Positions 29,610-38,874 of a DNA stretch of 64,000 nt are shown in pieces. Below the pieces are notes generated by a model. That model was not told where the DNA came from. It searched no databases and saw only the letters and a list, made by a program, of their open reading frames with translations. The number at the start of each line of letters is the position of its first letter. Position 1 is the stretch's first letter. Source of the stretch: Hydrogenophaga sp. Root209 (GTDB lineage: Bacteria; Pseudomonadota; Gammaproteobacteria; Burkholderiales; Burkholderiaceae_C); assembly GCF_001428625.1 (NCBI RefSeq), contig NZ_LMIE01000033.1, forward strand, positions 64,199-128,198, in the 5' to 3' direction. The translations under genes and the position numbers were made by a program.

Positions 29610-31177
29610 GAAAGCACTCCGGTGGTGGCGAGGGCTTGGAATACGGGTGCCGGGTCGTGTCCGTGCCATCGGCCCATCACGTAGCCGTCCGGCCGCACCA
29701 GCACCAGGGCCTGATCGCTGGCCGCCGGCAGACCGTAACGCTGCCAGGCCTGCCCGTGGACATCCATGGCGGGATCGATGCTCAGCAATTCCAGGCCTGG
29801 CAAGGTCGGCTCCTGCTGATGCACCGGGCCCAACGCGAGCACGAGGAAGTCCCGCCCGAAACGGCTGCTGAGGTGAAAGGCACCCTGCCCGTCCTGCAGC
29901 AAGGCTTCAGGTGCCGGGGCACCCGGGGCGGCCATGTCGTGGCTCCAACCCTCGGTGGCGTCGGCATTCAAGGGCGAGCCCACATAGGTGATGGGTGTGG
30001 ACTGGCGCGGGTTGATGAGCGAGCGCACCTGCGCATCGCCCTCGGCCAGCCGCAGCGTGGCTTCCCTCATGAGCTGGTAGGCAAAGTTGGGGGGCGCCAT
30101 GAACTCGGTGCTCTTGGCCCCGAAGGCGATGTTCTCTCGTGTGGCGTGCACGCGCTCGGTGGAGTACGAATCCAGCAAGCCGTCGGGCGACTGGCCGCGC
30201 ACCACCCGGGCCAGCTTCCAGGCCAGGTTGCCCGCGTCGTCCAGCCCCGAATTGAGGCCGCGCACGCCAAAGATGGGCACCAGGTGCGCCGCGTCGCCCG
30301 CGAACATCACACGTCCATGCCGGTAGCTGGGCAAGGTGAGGCACTTGGCGTTGTAGATCGAGATCCACAGCGGCTCCCAGGGCTCGGTCTCGCCGATCAT
30401 GTTCAGGTGGCTCTGCACGCGCGGCAACACGTTCTCGGGCTTCACCGCCTCCAGCGGGTCTTCGTCGTCGCGGATCTGGTAGTCGATGCGCCAGACGTCG
30501 TCGGGCTGGCGGTGCATGAGGATGGTGGAGCCTGGGTTGGACGGTGGGTCGAACCAGGCCAGGCGCTCCACCGCGCGCCGGGTCTTCTGCACCACGTCGA
30601 CAATCACGTACTTGCCGTCGTACTGCGTGCCTTCGAGCTGCAAGCCGAGCTGCTCACGCACCGTGCTGCGGCCACCATCGCAGGCCACAAGCCAGTCCGC
30701 GCGCACAGTGTGCATCCCGTCGGACGTGCTCACCACCACTTCAACCCCGTCGGCATGGGGCCTCACGCCGGTCACGCGGCTGGCCCATTGCACCTGCGCC
30801 GGTTCAACGGTGGCCTGTGCCGCACGGTGCGCGAACTCTTCCACGTAGAACTGCTGGATGTTCACCATGGGTGCGAAGCGCTGCGTGGGCTCGCTCGGCA
30901 TCTGGAAATGCAGCACCTCGTTGCGGCGCCAGTAGCTGCGCCCACCCACCCAGCTCAAGCCCTTGGCGACCAGCGCCTTGTCGGCCCCCACCCAACCCAG
31001 AATCTCCTGCGAGCGGCGCGACATGCAGATGGCGCGACTACCGCTGCAGTAGCCCTCGTCATCCTCGATCACGAGGTTGGCAATGCCCTGGGCCGACAAC
31101 AAGGCAGATAGGGTGAGACCGACGGGGCCACCGCCAACGATCAGCACGGGAATGGATGGAGGTAGGGGTTTATTCAT
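29606..31177 (-). CDS. FAD-dependent aromatic monooxygenase
   Basis: This is a 523-aa flavoprotein of the phenol hydroxylase/MhpA/PobA class. The FAD-binding GGGPVGL is at about 15-21, the DG motif lies in [15 protein letters not shown] (about 165-179), and the second FAD motif is [20 protein letters not shown]-terminal thioredoxin-like domain (about 420-523) is typical of the MhpA branch. The substrate is probably a hydroxylated aromatic acid, but it cannot be named from sequence. It heads the operon with the 65-aa protein and MarR, divergent from the crotonase. Confidence 0.88.
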   Translation of the reverse strand: MNKPLPPSIPVLIVGGGPVGLTLSALLSAQGIANLVIEDDEGYCSGSRAICMSRRSQEILGWVGADKALVAKGLSWVGGRSYWRRNEVLHFQMPSEPTQRFAPMVNIQQFYVEEFAHRAAQATVEPAQVQWASRVTGVRPHADGVEVVVSTSDGMHTVRADWLVACDGGRSTVREQLGLQLEGTQYDGKYVIVDVVQKTRRAVERLAWFDPPSNPGSTILMHRQPDDVWRIDYQIRDDEDPLEAVKPENVLPRVQSHLNMIGETEPWEPLWISIYNAKCLTLPSYRHGRVMFAGDAAHLVPIFGVRGLNSGLDDAGNLAWKLARVVRGQSPDGLLDSYSTERVHATRENIAFGAKSTEFMAPPNFAYQLMREATLRLAEGDAQVRSLINPRQSTPITYVGSPLNADATEGWSHDMAAPGAPAPEALLQDGQGAFHLSSRFGRDFLVLALGPVHQQEPTLPGLELLSIDPAMDVHGQAWQRYGLPAASDQALVLVRPDGYVMGRWHGHDPAPVFQALATTGVLS

Positions 31178-31189
31178 GTTGTCAATATG

Positions 31190-31231
31190 GTTGCGTGCGC
31201 AACTTTATCCAGTTTCCGTTGCGTGCGCAAC
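31190..31231. promoter_or_regulatory. Twin palindromic operators between monooxygenase and crotonase genes
   Basis: GTTGCGTGCGCAAC occurs twice, at 31190-31203 and 31218-31231, with centres 28 bases apart. Each copy has six-bp arms around TG. The outer flanks extend the symmetry (ATATGG on the left, CCATAT on the right). The pair lies between divergent starts and is probably bound by the MarR protein of the operon. Confidence 0.7.
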
Positions 31232-31319
31232 CATATGCAAAGGCACAGATCCACTGTCGCCAACGCAACTGCCGCGCACCCACCCGCTGCCTATCATGAA
31301 AAAACACCAGGAGACACCC

Positions 31320-32234
31320 ATGCCCGCTTTCACCACCCTGCGCATCGAAAAGGACAGCGCTCAGCCGCGCATCGCCCGCCTGCTGCTGAACCGCCCCGAG
31401 CGGCTCAACGCCATCAACGAGGAGATGCCGCGCGAGATCCGCGCCGCGGTCGACTGGGCCAATGCCGACGACGAAGTGCACGTGATCGTGGTGGAAGGTG
31501 CCGGCAAGGGCTTCTGCGGCGGCTACGACCTCTCGTTGTTCGGCGAAGGCGAGATCGACCACCCCTGCCAGCAGGAGCGCGCGCCCTGGGACCCGATGGT
31601 CGACTACGCCTACATGAAGCGCAACACCGAAGACTTCATGAGCCTGTGGCGCAGCCCCAAGCCGACCATCGCCAAGGTGCACGGGGCAGCGGTGGCCGGC
31701 GGCAGCGACATCGCACTGTGTTGTGATCTGCTGGTGATGGCCGATGACGCGCGCATCGGCTACATGCCCACCCGCGTGTGGGGATGCCCCACCACCGCCA
31801 TGTGGACCTACCGGCTGGGCGCCCTGCGCGCCAAGGAAATGATGTTCACCGGCAATGTGATCGACGGCCGCACCGCAGCCGCCTGGGGTCTGGCCAACGA
31901 AGCCGTGCCCGAGCATCGACTGGAAGCGGTCACGATGGCGTTGGCCGAACGCATCGCCGGAGTACCGCGCTCACACCTGGCCATGCACAAGATGGTGGTC
32001 AATCAGGTCATGCTCACCATGGGCCTGGAGCAGACGCAGATGATGGCCACGGTGTTCGACGGCATCACGCGCCACAACCCCGAGGGCGTGTGGTTTCGTC
32101 GCCATGCGCAGGAGGCCGGTTTCAAGGACGCGGTGCGGTGGCGCGACAGCGGCAAACCGATTCCCGAAGGCGATGAGGCACGCGCCCTGATCCGCGAAAT
32201 GGAATTGCGCAAGCCCTCTTCATCGGAGAAATGA
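31320..32234 (+). CDS. Crotonase/enoyl-CoA hydratase family protein
   Basis: This 304-aa protein adds water to, or otherwise transforms, an enoyl-CoA. The oxyanion-hole segments [16 protein letters not shown] (about 60-75) and [20 protein letters not shown] are clear. A longer insert than usual ([18 protein letters not shown]) between them and the 304-aa length set it apart from 260-aa hydratases. AGGAG precedes ATG 31320. Divergent from the flavin monooxygenase with shared operators, it probably acts on a CoA ester in the same aromatic pathway. Confidence 0.85.
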   Translation: MPAFTTLRIEKDSAQPRIARLLLNRPERLNAINEEMPREIRAAVDWANADDEVHVIVVEGAGKGFCGGYDLSLFGEGEIDHPCQQERAPWDPMVDYAYMKRNTEDFMSLWRSPKPTIAKVHGAAVAGGSDIALCCDLLVMADDARIGYMPTRVWGCPTTAMWTYRLGALRAKEMMFTGNVIDGRTAAAWGLANEAVPEHRLEAVTMALAERIAGVPRSHLAMHKMVVNQVMLTMGLEQTQMMATVFDGITRHNPEGVWFRRHAQEAGFKDAVRWRDSGKPIPEGDEARALIREMELRKPSSSEK

Positions 32235-32336
32235 AACAGCGTGTACGGTTCATCTCGTTACCCCTCTTACCGAACCGACCCGAATGTAAGCCGCACCGCA
32301 CTTAGCATGGCTGCTTCACTTTTTGAAGGAGCTGGC

Positions 32337-32897
32337 ATGGCACTGCACTTTGGCAAACGCGACATCGATCAACCCAAAACCTTGAACACCGGCATGGCCA
32401 CACCGCGCTACGGACAAGCCACCGGCGGTTCCGCCGCTCAGCCCCAACCCGCCCCTGCATCACAAGCAACACAGATCACGCCCGACGTGGACCTGACGCC
32501 CAGTACCAAGTCGGCCGGCGCACCTCCCGAAGGCGGCAGCAAGCTCACCGTGGGCCCGAACATCAAGCTCAAAGGCGTCGAGATCACCGATTGCGACACG
32601 CTGGTGGTCGAAGGCATGGTGGAGGCCACCATGGACTCGCGCGTGATCCAGATTGCCGAGCAGGGTGAATTCAAGGGTTCGGCCGAGATCGACATCGCGG
32701 AAATTCGCGGTGTGTTCGACGGCAACCTGACCGTGCGCAACAAGCTGGTGATCTACTCCACCGGCAAGGTGACCGGGCGCATCCGTTACGGCAAGGTGGT
32801 GATCGAGGAAGGCGGCCAACTCTCCGGCGACATCGAATGCTCGGTGGCCGCGGGCAACAAGGTCGGCAGCAAACACGCGATGGCCCTGGCGGCCTGA
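32337..32897 (+). CDS. Bactofilin (polymer-forming cytoskeletal protein)
   Basis: This is a 186-aa protein with a Pro/Gln-rich N-terminal tail (about 15-65) and a right-handed beta-helix core (about 70-170, LTVGPNIKLKGVEITDCDTL; IAEIRGVFDGNLTV; STGKVTGRIRYGKVVIEEGG), the DUF583 bactofilin fold. Bactofilins self-assemble without nucleotide into filaments that position wall enzymes. ATG 32337 follows GAAGGAG by six bases; an upstream in-frame GTG at 32241 has no ribosome site. It may be co-transcribed with the ExeA-like gene across a weak hairpin. Confidence 0.88.
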   Translation: MALHFGKRDIDQPKTLNTGMATPRYGQATGGSAAQPQPAPASQATQITPDVDLTPSTKSAGAPPEGGSKLTVGPNIKLKGVEITDCDTLVVEGMVEATMDSRVIQIAEQGEFKGSAEIDIAEIRGVFDGNLTVRNKLVIYSTGKVTGRIRYGKVVIEEGGQLSGDIECSVAAGNKVGSKHAMALAA

Positions 32898-32911
32898 TTT
32901 CACCAGCCGGC

Positions 32912-32942
32912 AAGACGGCAGGATCAGCGATCCCGCCGTCTT
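32912..32942 (+). terminator. Hairpin after the bactofilin gene
   Basis: AAGACGGC-A-GGATC (from 32912) pairs with GATCC-C-GCCGTCTT around AGC, an interrupted 12- to 13-bp stem. Few T follow, so it may only partly stop transcription before the ExeA-like gene. Confidence 0.5.
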
Positions 32943-32964
32943 CGCCTGCGCATGAGACGGCGGT

Positions 32965-34644
32965 ATGCTCAAAAGCATGTACGCCGAGTTTTTCGGGCTC
33001 CAGCAGAGCCCGTTTTCAATTGCTCCGGACCCGCGTTACCTCTTCATGAGCGAGCACCACCGGGAAGCCTTGGCGCATCTGCTCTACGGCGTACAGGGCG
33101 ATGGTGGTTTCGTGCTGCTCAGTGGCGAGATCGGCGCCGGCAAGACCACGGTCTGCCGCTGCTTTCTGGAGCAACTGCCCGAGAACTGCCGGGTTGCCTA
33201 CATCTTCAACCCCAAGCTCACCGTCAACGACCTGCTCAAGACCATCTGCAGCGAGTTCCACGTCGAGGTGACACACGAGGGCATCGGTCCGCCCACCATC
33301 AAGGACCACCTCGACCCGCTCAACACCCACCTGCTGGCCAGCCACGCCCGGGGCGAGCGCAATGTGCTCATCATTGACGAAGCCCAAAACCTCACACCGC
33401 ATGTGCTGGAACAGCTGCGCCTGCTCACCAACCTGGAAACCAGCGAACGCAAGCTGCTGCAGATCATCCTGATCGGCCAACCCGAGTTGCGCACCCTCCT
33501 GGCCACACCCGAGCTGGAACAGCTCGCCCAGCGGGTGATTGCGCGCTTTCATCTCGGCACCCTCGACAAGGCCGAGACCCAAAAATACATCGAGCACCGC
33601 ATGCAGGTGGCGGGACTGAGCGGGCCACTGCCTTTCTCGAAAAAGGCTGTGGCGCGCGTCCACGCGCTGGCCCGAGGCGTGCCCCGGCGCATCAATCTTC
33701 TCTGCGACCGCGCACTGCTGGGCGCATACGCCGGTGGCGTGTCTCATCTGACGGCGACCGTGGTCAACAAGGCCGCGCGCGAGGTGTTCGACTGCGACAC
33801 CGCGGCGCCTACCGCGCGGAGGCATGCGCAGCCGGGGCCGGCGTGGCTGGGCACGCTGGGCATGGGCGCGCTGGGCGGCGCCTTGGTGGCAGGCGCGTTG
33901 TTCTGGTGGTGGAACACCACCCAGCCAGCCCTGCGACCCACGGTGCAGCCTGCAGTCGCTGCGATGACCGCGCCCGACGAAGTGCCCGCCCCAGCCACTG
34001 TCGAGCAACCCGTCTCGACGCCGGCGATGGCCTTGGCGGTGTCGGACACCGTACCCGACCTCGAGACACTCATCGGCAGTGAGGCCCAGGCCTGGCGCGA
34101 ACTCGGGCCCCTCTGGGGCCAAGCCCTCGCCGACGGCGAAGCCTGCGCGAACGCCTTGCAACACCAGCTCCAGTGCTACCGCACCGACCGCATGACGATC
34201 CACGGCCTGCGCCAACTCAACCGCCCGGGCATCCTCACACTGCGGCTGCGTGGGCAAGGCACCGCATGGGCCCTGCTCACCGCCATGACGGACGACAGCG
34301 CCACGCTGCAGTCTGGTGAGCAACGCTGGCGACTGCCCCTCGCGACCCTGAACGACCTCTGGCGGGGTGAGTTCGCCACCCTGTGGCGAACACCACCAGG
34401 GCAGACGGGCAGACTGGTGGATGGGCGCGCGGGAGCCGCAGCCGAGTGGCTGGACACGCGCATCGCCGATTTGCAGGCCCATGGACACGTTCCACCGTCA
34501 GCCAACAACCTCAATGCGCGTATCCAGGCGTTTCAACGATCACGAGGTGTGGACGCCGCCGGCGTGGCCGGGCCGCTCACCTTCATGCAGGTGAACCTCG
34601 CCAGCGGTGTGAACGAGCCCCGGCTCGTGGCGTCGCAACCCTGA
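32965..34644 (+). CDS. ExeA/GspA-like AAA ATPase with peptidoglycan-binding tail
   Basis: This 559-aa protein resembles ExeA/GspA, which with GspB helps the type II secretin pass through peptidoglycan. The AAA domain (about 1-270) has SPFSIAPDPRYLFMSEHHRE, Walker A GEIGAGKTT and Walker B VLIIDEAQNL. A membrane segment follows (about 291-313, LGTLGMGALGGALVAGALFW). The periplasmic part ends in a peptidoglycan-binding-like motif (LNARIQAFQRSRGVDAAGVA, about 515-535). ATG 32965 or 32977 (MYAEFFGLQQ) could be the start. The GspB-like gene follows by 37 bases. Confidence 0.87.
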   Translation: MLKSMYAEFFGLQQSPFSIAPDPRYLFMSEHHREALAHLLYGVQGDGGFVLLSGEIGAGKTTVCRCFLEQLPENCRVAYIFNPKLTVNDLLKTICSEFHVEVTHEGIGPPTIKDHLDPLNTHLLASHARGERNVLIIDEAQNLTPHVLEQLRLLTNLETSERKLLQIILIGQPELRTLLATPELEQLAQRVIARFHLGTLDKAETQKYIEHRMQVAGLSGPLPFSKKAVARVHALARGVPRRINLLCDRALLGAYAGGVSHLTATVVNKAAREVFDCDTAAPTARRHAQPGPAWLGTLGMGALGGALVAGALFWWWNTTQPALRPTVQPAVAAMTAPDEVPAPATVEQPVSTPAMALAVSDTVPDLETLIGSEAQAWRELGPLWGQALADGEACANALQHQLQCYRTDRMTIHGLRQLNRPGILTLRLRGQGTAWALLTAMTDDSATLQSGEQRWRLPLATLNDLWRGEFATLWRTPPGQTGRLVDGRAGAAAEWLDTRIADLQAHGHVPPSANNLNARIQAFQRSRGVDAAGVAGPLTFMQVNLASGVNEPRLVASQP

Positions 34645-34681
34645 CGGCTGGCCGAGCCATCGCCCACTTCATCCATACCGC

Positions 34682-35314
34682 ATGTCTTACATCCTCGACG
34701 CACTCCAACGGGCCGAAGCCGAGCGCGATCAGGGCCGCGTACCCGGGCTCAAGAGCGGCCTCGTTCCGCCCGACCAGGTGGCGCGCGGGCACGCCGCAAC
34801 CCCGCGCCGCTGGCGCGCCGTGGGGGGACTGGTCGTCGCCCTCGCTCTCGCAGCCCCCGCGGCCTGGTGGTGGGCCGCCGGCACCGGCGAGCCCGAAACC
34901 CGGCCCATCAGCCAACCGATCGGCGCGCCGGCGCCGCTGGTGGCACCCCCAACAACCAGCGCACTGCCGGCCGAGCCCTCAGTAGCAGTGCGTGCACCCG
35001 AACAAGCCCCTGCACCCGCGTTACCCATACTCGCACCCGCGCGACCGAGCACCCCACCGCCCGCCGTCGGACCCACCGTTCGCGCGGACGTACCCACCTT
35101 CGGCCAACTCTCGCCCGAGGCCCGTGCGCAGCTTCCCGGCGTCAATGTGAGCGGCTCCACCTGGTCAAAAAACCCGGCGCTGCGCACCTTGATCGCCAAT
35201 GGCAAGGTCGTGCAGGAAGGTCAGGACATCGCACCCGGTTTGCGCCTGGAAGCCATCGGCCCGCGCAACGCCGTGCTCAACCACCAGGGCCTGCGCTACA
35301 GCATCGGCTACTGA
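34682..35314 (+). CDS. GspB/ExeB-like protein
   Basis: This is a 210-aa inner-membrane protein. It starts MSYILDALQRAEAERDQGRV, the hallmark of GspB/ExeB, and has one membrane segment (about 46-65). A long Pro/Ala linker crosses the periplasm, and a C-terminal GspB-type domain (about 140-210, NVSGSTWSKNPALRTLIANG; LEAIGPRNAVLNHQGLRYSI) follows. It is the partner of the ExeA-like ATPase encoded just upstream. No secretin, pseudopilin or other gsp gene is in the window. Confidence 0.87.
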   Translation: MSYILDALQRAEAERDQGRVPGLKSGLVPPDQVARGHAATPRRWRAVGGLVVALALAAPAAWWWAAGTGEPETRPISQPIGAPAPLVAPPTTSALPAEPSVAVRAPEQAPAPALPILAPARPSTPPPAVGPTVRADVPTFGQLSPEARAQLPGVNVSGSTWSKNPALRTLIANGKVVQEGQDIAPGLRLEAIGPRNAVLNHQGLRYSIGY

Positions 35315-35317
35315 ACA

Positions 35318-35986
35318 ATGACACCCACCACCAACGCCCCAGTGCTGGAAGTCACCGGCCTGCATTTCGGCTGGCCAGACATCCCCCTGTTTCAAGACCT
35401 GAGCCTGCAGCTGCCCGCCGGCGTCTCGGTGGTCCATGGAGAGGAAAGCAGTGGCAAGACGACTCTCTTGAGACTGCTGGCAGGCGACCTGCGCGCCGAC
35501 AGCGGGGCCTTCGTGCTGCGCAACACCCACCTGCAAACGCACGCAGATGCCTACCGGGCGCAGGTGTTTCGCACCGAGCCGCGCAGCGATGCGCTCGATG
35601 CGATCAGCGCGCGGGCATGGTTCGCCACCCTCGTGTCGCGCTACCCCGGCTTCGACTTGGGCAGTGCGCAAGACCTCGCGCGAGCCTTCGCGCTGGATCC
35701 CCACATCGACAAGCCGATGTACATGCTGTCGGCCGGCAGCAAACGAAAGGTCTGGCTGAGCGCGGCGTTTGCGGCAGGCACCGCCCTCACACTGATCGAC
35801 GAGCCTTTCGCAGCGCTGGACATGAGCTCCATCCGCTTTCTCAACGCCTTGCTGCAGGAGGCTTCGGAGCACACCGATCGCGCCTGGGTGCTGGCCGACC
35901 ACGCACCCCCCGAGGGCCTTGCGCTGAAGACCCGACTGGCGCTCGGCGACCCGCCCTTGCCCCGCTTTGTCCGACTGCACGATTGA
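35318..35986 (+). CDS. Stand-alone ABC ATPase domain protein
   Basis: This 222-aa protein has Walker A GEESSGKTT (41-49), an ABC-like signature LSAGSKRKVWLSAAFAAG, Walker B LTLIDEPFAALD and HAPPEG at the switch position. The Q-loop region reads VFRTEPRSDAL without a clear Gln. No permease is encoded nearby. It starts three bases after the GspB-like stop, so it belongs to that operon. It may energise a membrane or wall-related process with the neighbours, or act without a transporter; neither is shown. Confidence 0.8.
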   Translation: MTPTTNAPVLEVTGLHFGWPDIPLFQDLSLQLPAGVSVVHGEESSGKTTLLRLLAGDLRADSGAFVLRNTHLQTHADAYRAQVFRTEPRSDALDAISARAWFATLVSRYPGFDLGSAQDLARAFALDPHIDKPMYMLSAGSKRKVWLSAAFAAGTALTLIDEPFAALDMSSIRFLNALLQEASEHTDRAWVLADHAPPEGLALKTRLALGDPPLPRFVRLHD

Positions 35987-36095
35987 TTTTCGCTATTCAT
36001 TTCTCCGAAAGCGCTATCGTTATCTTCGAAATGGACGCCTGAGCGGCGCGCTTCTAAATTCCTCCCATCGACAACGCAGTCATCGGAGGAAGTTC

Positions 36096-36500
36096 ATGGC
36101 ACACCAAGACCCACCGCGCGGCGCTCACCGCCTTCTCGCACAACCGTCTTTTTCCTGTTTCGATCCCGTCCCCGGCTCGGCAAGACAGGTCAACAGCGCC
36201 CCCAACACCAGCTTTCGAGAGTGGCTCAGAAGGATCACGTCCAGCGAGCACGAATCGATGCGGGTGGCGTGTGAACACATCCGGCTCGAACGACTCAAGA
36301 AGCTGCTGGGAACGATGCTCGGAGCGCACATCGCGGACATGTCCCGCCGGGACCTTCGGCTGTACCTGAAAGTGATCTCGGCCTCGCAGCTCGCCACCAT
36401 TCGAGACCTGCGCTTCGAGTGCTTTGACCTCATCTGCAGAAAGATCAGCGAACCTGTCGCCGTGCAAAAACTGCGCGAGATGGATGCGCTGCTGGGGTGA
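36096..36500 (+). CDS. Hypothetical protein, 134 aa
   Basis: No family is recognised. ATG 36096 follows GGAGGA by six bases, a strong ribosome site. The N-terminal 45 residues are Pro/Ser-rich and probably disordered. The rest is helical and charged (MRVACEHIRLERLKKLLGTM; RRDLRLYLKVISASQL). No signal or membrane segment is seen. It is separated from the ABC gene by about 110 bases of AT-richer sequence that may hold its own promoter, and it is convergent with the LysR gene. Confidence 0.65.
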   Translation: MAHQDPPRGAHRLLAQPSFSCFDPVPGSARQVNSAPNTSFREWLRRITSSEHESMRVACEHIRLERLKKLLGTMLGAHIADMSRRDLRLYLKVISASQLATIRDLRFECFDLICRKISEPVAVQKLREMDALLG

Positions 36501-36533
36501 TGCGGCTCTTGCAAACGGCGCGCACGAAGCGTC

Positions 36534-37514
36534 TCACGAAGCGCGGGAGATGATCCCTCGGCTGGCGACCGGCGCGCCCTCCCCCGAGCCGTACGCGAGG
36601 TACTCGCGCAACTGCAAGCGCATCCACCGATGGGGTTTGCTGTTGTGGGTGCGCTGGTGCCAGATCATGTTGACAGGCATGGTGGGCCAGTTGAAGTCGG
36701 TGGGCAAGGGAATGCACCTGATCTTCGGATTTCCCCGCACCAGGTGCCGGGCCTGTTGCGGGCTGGTGGTCACCAGCCGGTCGGTGCGACCCAGCAACTC
36801 CGAACACAGGTGCCAGGAATTCACGATGGTCGTCCTTCGTGGCGCAAAACCCCGCGCTTCAAGCTCCAGGTCGATGGGGCTGCGGCGCCCGCCGTGGCGC
36901 TTGAGGAAGGTGATCAAGAGGTGCTCTTCGGCCTGGTATTGATCCAGCGTGAGCTCGTCGCCGATGCGCGGATGGTCCACATTCACGCAACAGTGCGTGA
37001 TCTCGAAGTGCTTGACGGTTTCCACGTACAGATCGCGCGCATCGCCCGGCGGCTCGTAGTGGCTGCAGACCACGTCCACATCACCGGCGCGCAAGGCTTC
37101 CACGTCCTGGGGTCCGTTGGCAGGCGCATGAATATCCAGGCTCAGGCTGGGGGCCTTGCGCAGGATGCTGCGATACAGCTCCGCCAGCTCGGTTTCGCCG
37201 AACGCGTCGTAGCACGACATGATGATGTGCGCGTCGCATTGCAGCGGGTCAAACGCCCAGGCGCTGTTGCTCACGTCCTTCCACAGACCGACCATCTGCT
37301 GGAACACGGCAAACGCGCCATCGGCATAGGGCGTGAGCTGGTATCGGTTCTTCTCGCGAACGCACAGGTCGTCGTTGAGCACATTGCGCAGGCGAGTGAG
37401 CGCCTGACTGGCTGCCGACGGCGTGATGTTCATGCGCGCAGCCGCCTCGGTGAGGCTCTGACTCTCGATGAGTTCGCAGAACAGCGCCAGTTGTTTGATG
37501 TCGACGTTTTTCAC
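36534..37514 (-). CDS. LysR-family transcriptional regulator
   Basis: This is a 326-aa regulator. The N-terminal winged helix (VDIKQLALFCELIESQSLTE; ARMNITPSAASQALTRLRNV) and a NodD/LeuO-like substrate domain are clear. I chose GTG 37514 because GGGAGGG lies about seven bases upstream; an ATG at 37547 would add 11 residues without a ribosome site. It follows the acyl-CoA dehydrogenase gene by 98 bases on the same strand and may control that gene and the divergent thiolase operon. Confidence 0.88.
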   Translation of the reverse strand: MKNVDIKQLALFCELIESQSLTEAAARMNITPSAASQALTRLRNVLNDDLCVREKNRYQLTPYADGAFAVFQQMVGLWKDVSNSAWAFDPLQCDAHIIMSCYDAFGETELAELYRSILRKAPSLSLDIHAPANGPQDVEALRAGDVDVVCSHYEPPGDARDLYVETVKHFEITHCCVNVDHPRIGDELTLDQYQAEEHLLITFLKRHGGRRSPIDLELEARGFAPRRTTIVNSWHLCSELLGRTDRLVTTSPQQARHLVRGNPKIRCIPLPTDFNWPTMPVNMIWHQRTHNSKPHRWMRLQLREYLAYGSGEGAPVASRGIISRAS

Positions 37515-37612
37515 CTTCCACCCTCCCCAGTACAAAAACCGAAGCAATCATACTTTTTAAGTACAAATCACGGATTGATCTGGACAGAAGGAATGCGAAA
37601 TATTTCCGAGAA

Positions 37613-38776
37613 TCAGCGCCCGCCCAGACCCATGCTGCGCGAGATCACCTCCTTCATGATCTCGTTGGTGCCACCGTAGATGCGCTGCACGCGCGCATCG
37701 GCGTAGGCGCGGGTGATGGGGTATTCCCACATATAGCCGTAGCCACCGAACAGCTGAACGCACTCGTCCATCACCTTGCACTGCAGGTCGGAGCACCAGT
37801 ACTTGGCCATGCTGGCGGTGGCGGTGTCGAGCTTGTCCACATTCACCAGTTCGCAGCATTTGTCCACGAACACGCGCGCCACCTGCACCTCGGTCTGCAG
37901 CTCGGCCAACTTGTAGCGCGTGTTCTGGAAGGCGGCCACCGGCTGGCCGAACACCTTGCGGTCTTTCGTGTACTCCACCGTCCAGTCGATCGCGGCCTGC
38001 GCCGCGGCCACCGCACCAATGGCGATTTGCAGCCGCTCCCAGGGCAACTGCTCCATGAGGCAGATGAAGCCGCGGTTTTCGTGTGCCGCACCGCCCAGCA
38101 GGTTCTCGGCCGGCACTTTCACATTGTCGAAAAACAGCTCGGAGGTGTCTTGAGCCTTCATGCCCAGTTTCTTCAGGCGCTTGCCCTTCTCGAAGCCCGG
38201 CATGCCGCGCTCCACCAGCAGCAGGCTGGTGCCCTTGGCACCGGCGCTCGGGTCGGTCTTGGCGACCACGATCACCAGATCGGCGTGCCACCCGTTGGTG
38301 ATGAAGGTCTTGCTGCCATTGAGCAGGTAGCTGCCATCGGCCTGTTTGATGGCCGTGCTCTTGACGCCCTGCAGGTCGCTGCCGGCGGCGGGCTCGCTCA
38401 TGGCAATGGCACCCACCATCTCGCCGCTGGCGAGCTTGGGCAGGTACTTCTGTTTCTGCGCCTCGGTGCCGTAGTGCAGGATGTAGGGCGCCACGATTTC
38501 GCTGTGCAGTCCAAAGCCAATGCCGCTGAAACCGGTGCGCGCGATCTCCTCCATCTGCACCACCGAGTACAGCTTGTCGGCTTCAGAGCCACCGTAGGCT
38601 TCGGGCAAAGTCATGCACAGAAAGCCGTTGTCGCCGGCCTTGCTCCACACCGCGCGGTCCACGTAACCCTGCTCTTCCCAAGCCTCGTGGTGCGGCGCGA
38701 TTTCTTTTTCAATGAACTTGCGAAAGCTGTCGCGGAAGGCCTCATGGTCGGTGTTGAACAGGTTGCGCTCGATCAT
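37613..38776 (-). CDS. Acyl-CoA dehydrogenase
   Basis: This 387-aa FAD enzyme catalyses the first step of acyl-CoA beta-oxidation. The family motifs AIAMSEPAAGSDLQGVKSTA and SKTFITNGWHADLVIVVAKT are present. The C-terminal QLFGGYGYMWEYPITRAYAD and RIYGGTNEIMKEVISRS surround the region of the catalytic base. Length is standard. It is divergent from the thiolase gene with about 100 bases between starts, so both belong to one regulated beta-oxidation locus. Confidence 0.92.
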   Translation of the reverse strand: MIERNLFNTDHEAFRDSFRKFIEKEIAPHHEAWEEQGYVDRAVWSKAGDNGFLCMTLPEAYGGSEADKLYSVVQMEEIARTGFSGIGFGLHSEIVAPYILHYGTEAQKQKYLPKLASGEMVGAIAMSEPAAGSDLQGVKSTAIKQADGSYLLNGSKTFITNGWHADLVIVVAKTDPSAGAKGTSLLLVERGMPGFEKGKRLKKLGMKAQDTSELFFDNVKVPAENLLGGAAHENRGFICLMEQLPWERLQIAIGAVAAAQAAIDWTVEYTKDRKVFGQPVAAFQNTRYKLAELQTEVQVARVFVDKCCELVNVDKLDTATASMAKYWCSDLQCKVMDECVQLFGGYGYMWEYPITRAYADARVQRIYGGTNEIMKEVISRSMGLGGR

Positions 38777-38874
38777 GATGTCACCTATCAGACTGGGGAA
38801 GAGAATTTGACAAAGCAGTTGCTTGGCAAAAGTCTATACTGATTCGCGGCATCCGCCTTCCCCCAGGAGACTCC

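Noticed and set aside
38807-38840. TTGACA and TATACT before the thiolase gene as a promoter
   Set aside because: The hexamers are 22 bases apart, too far for a normal sigma70 promoter; other pairings are poor.
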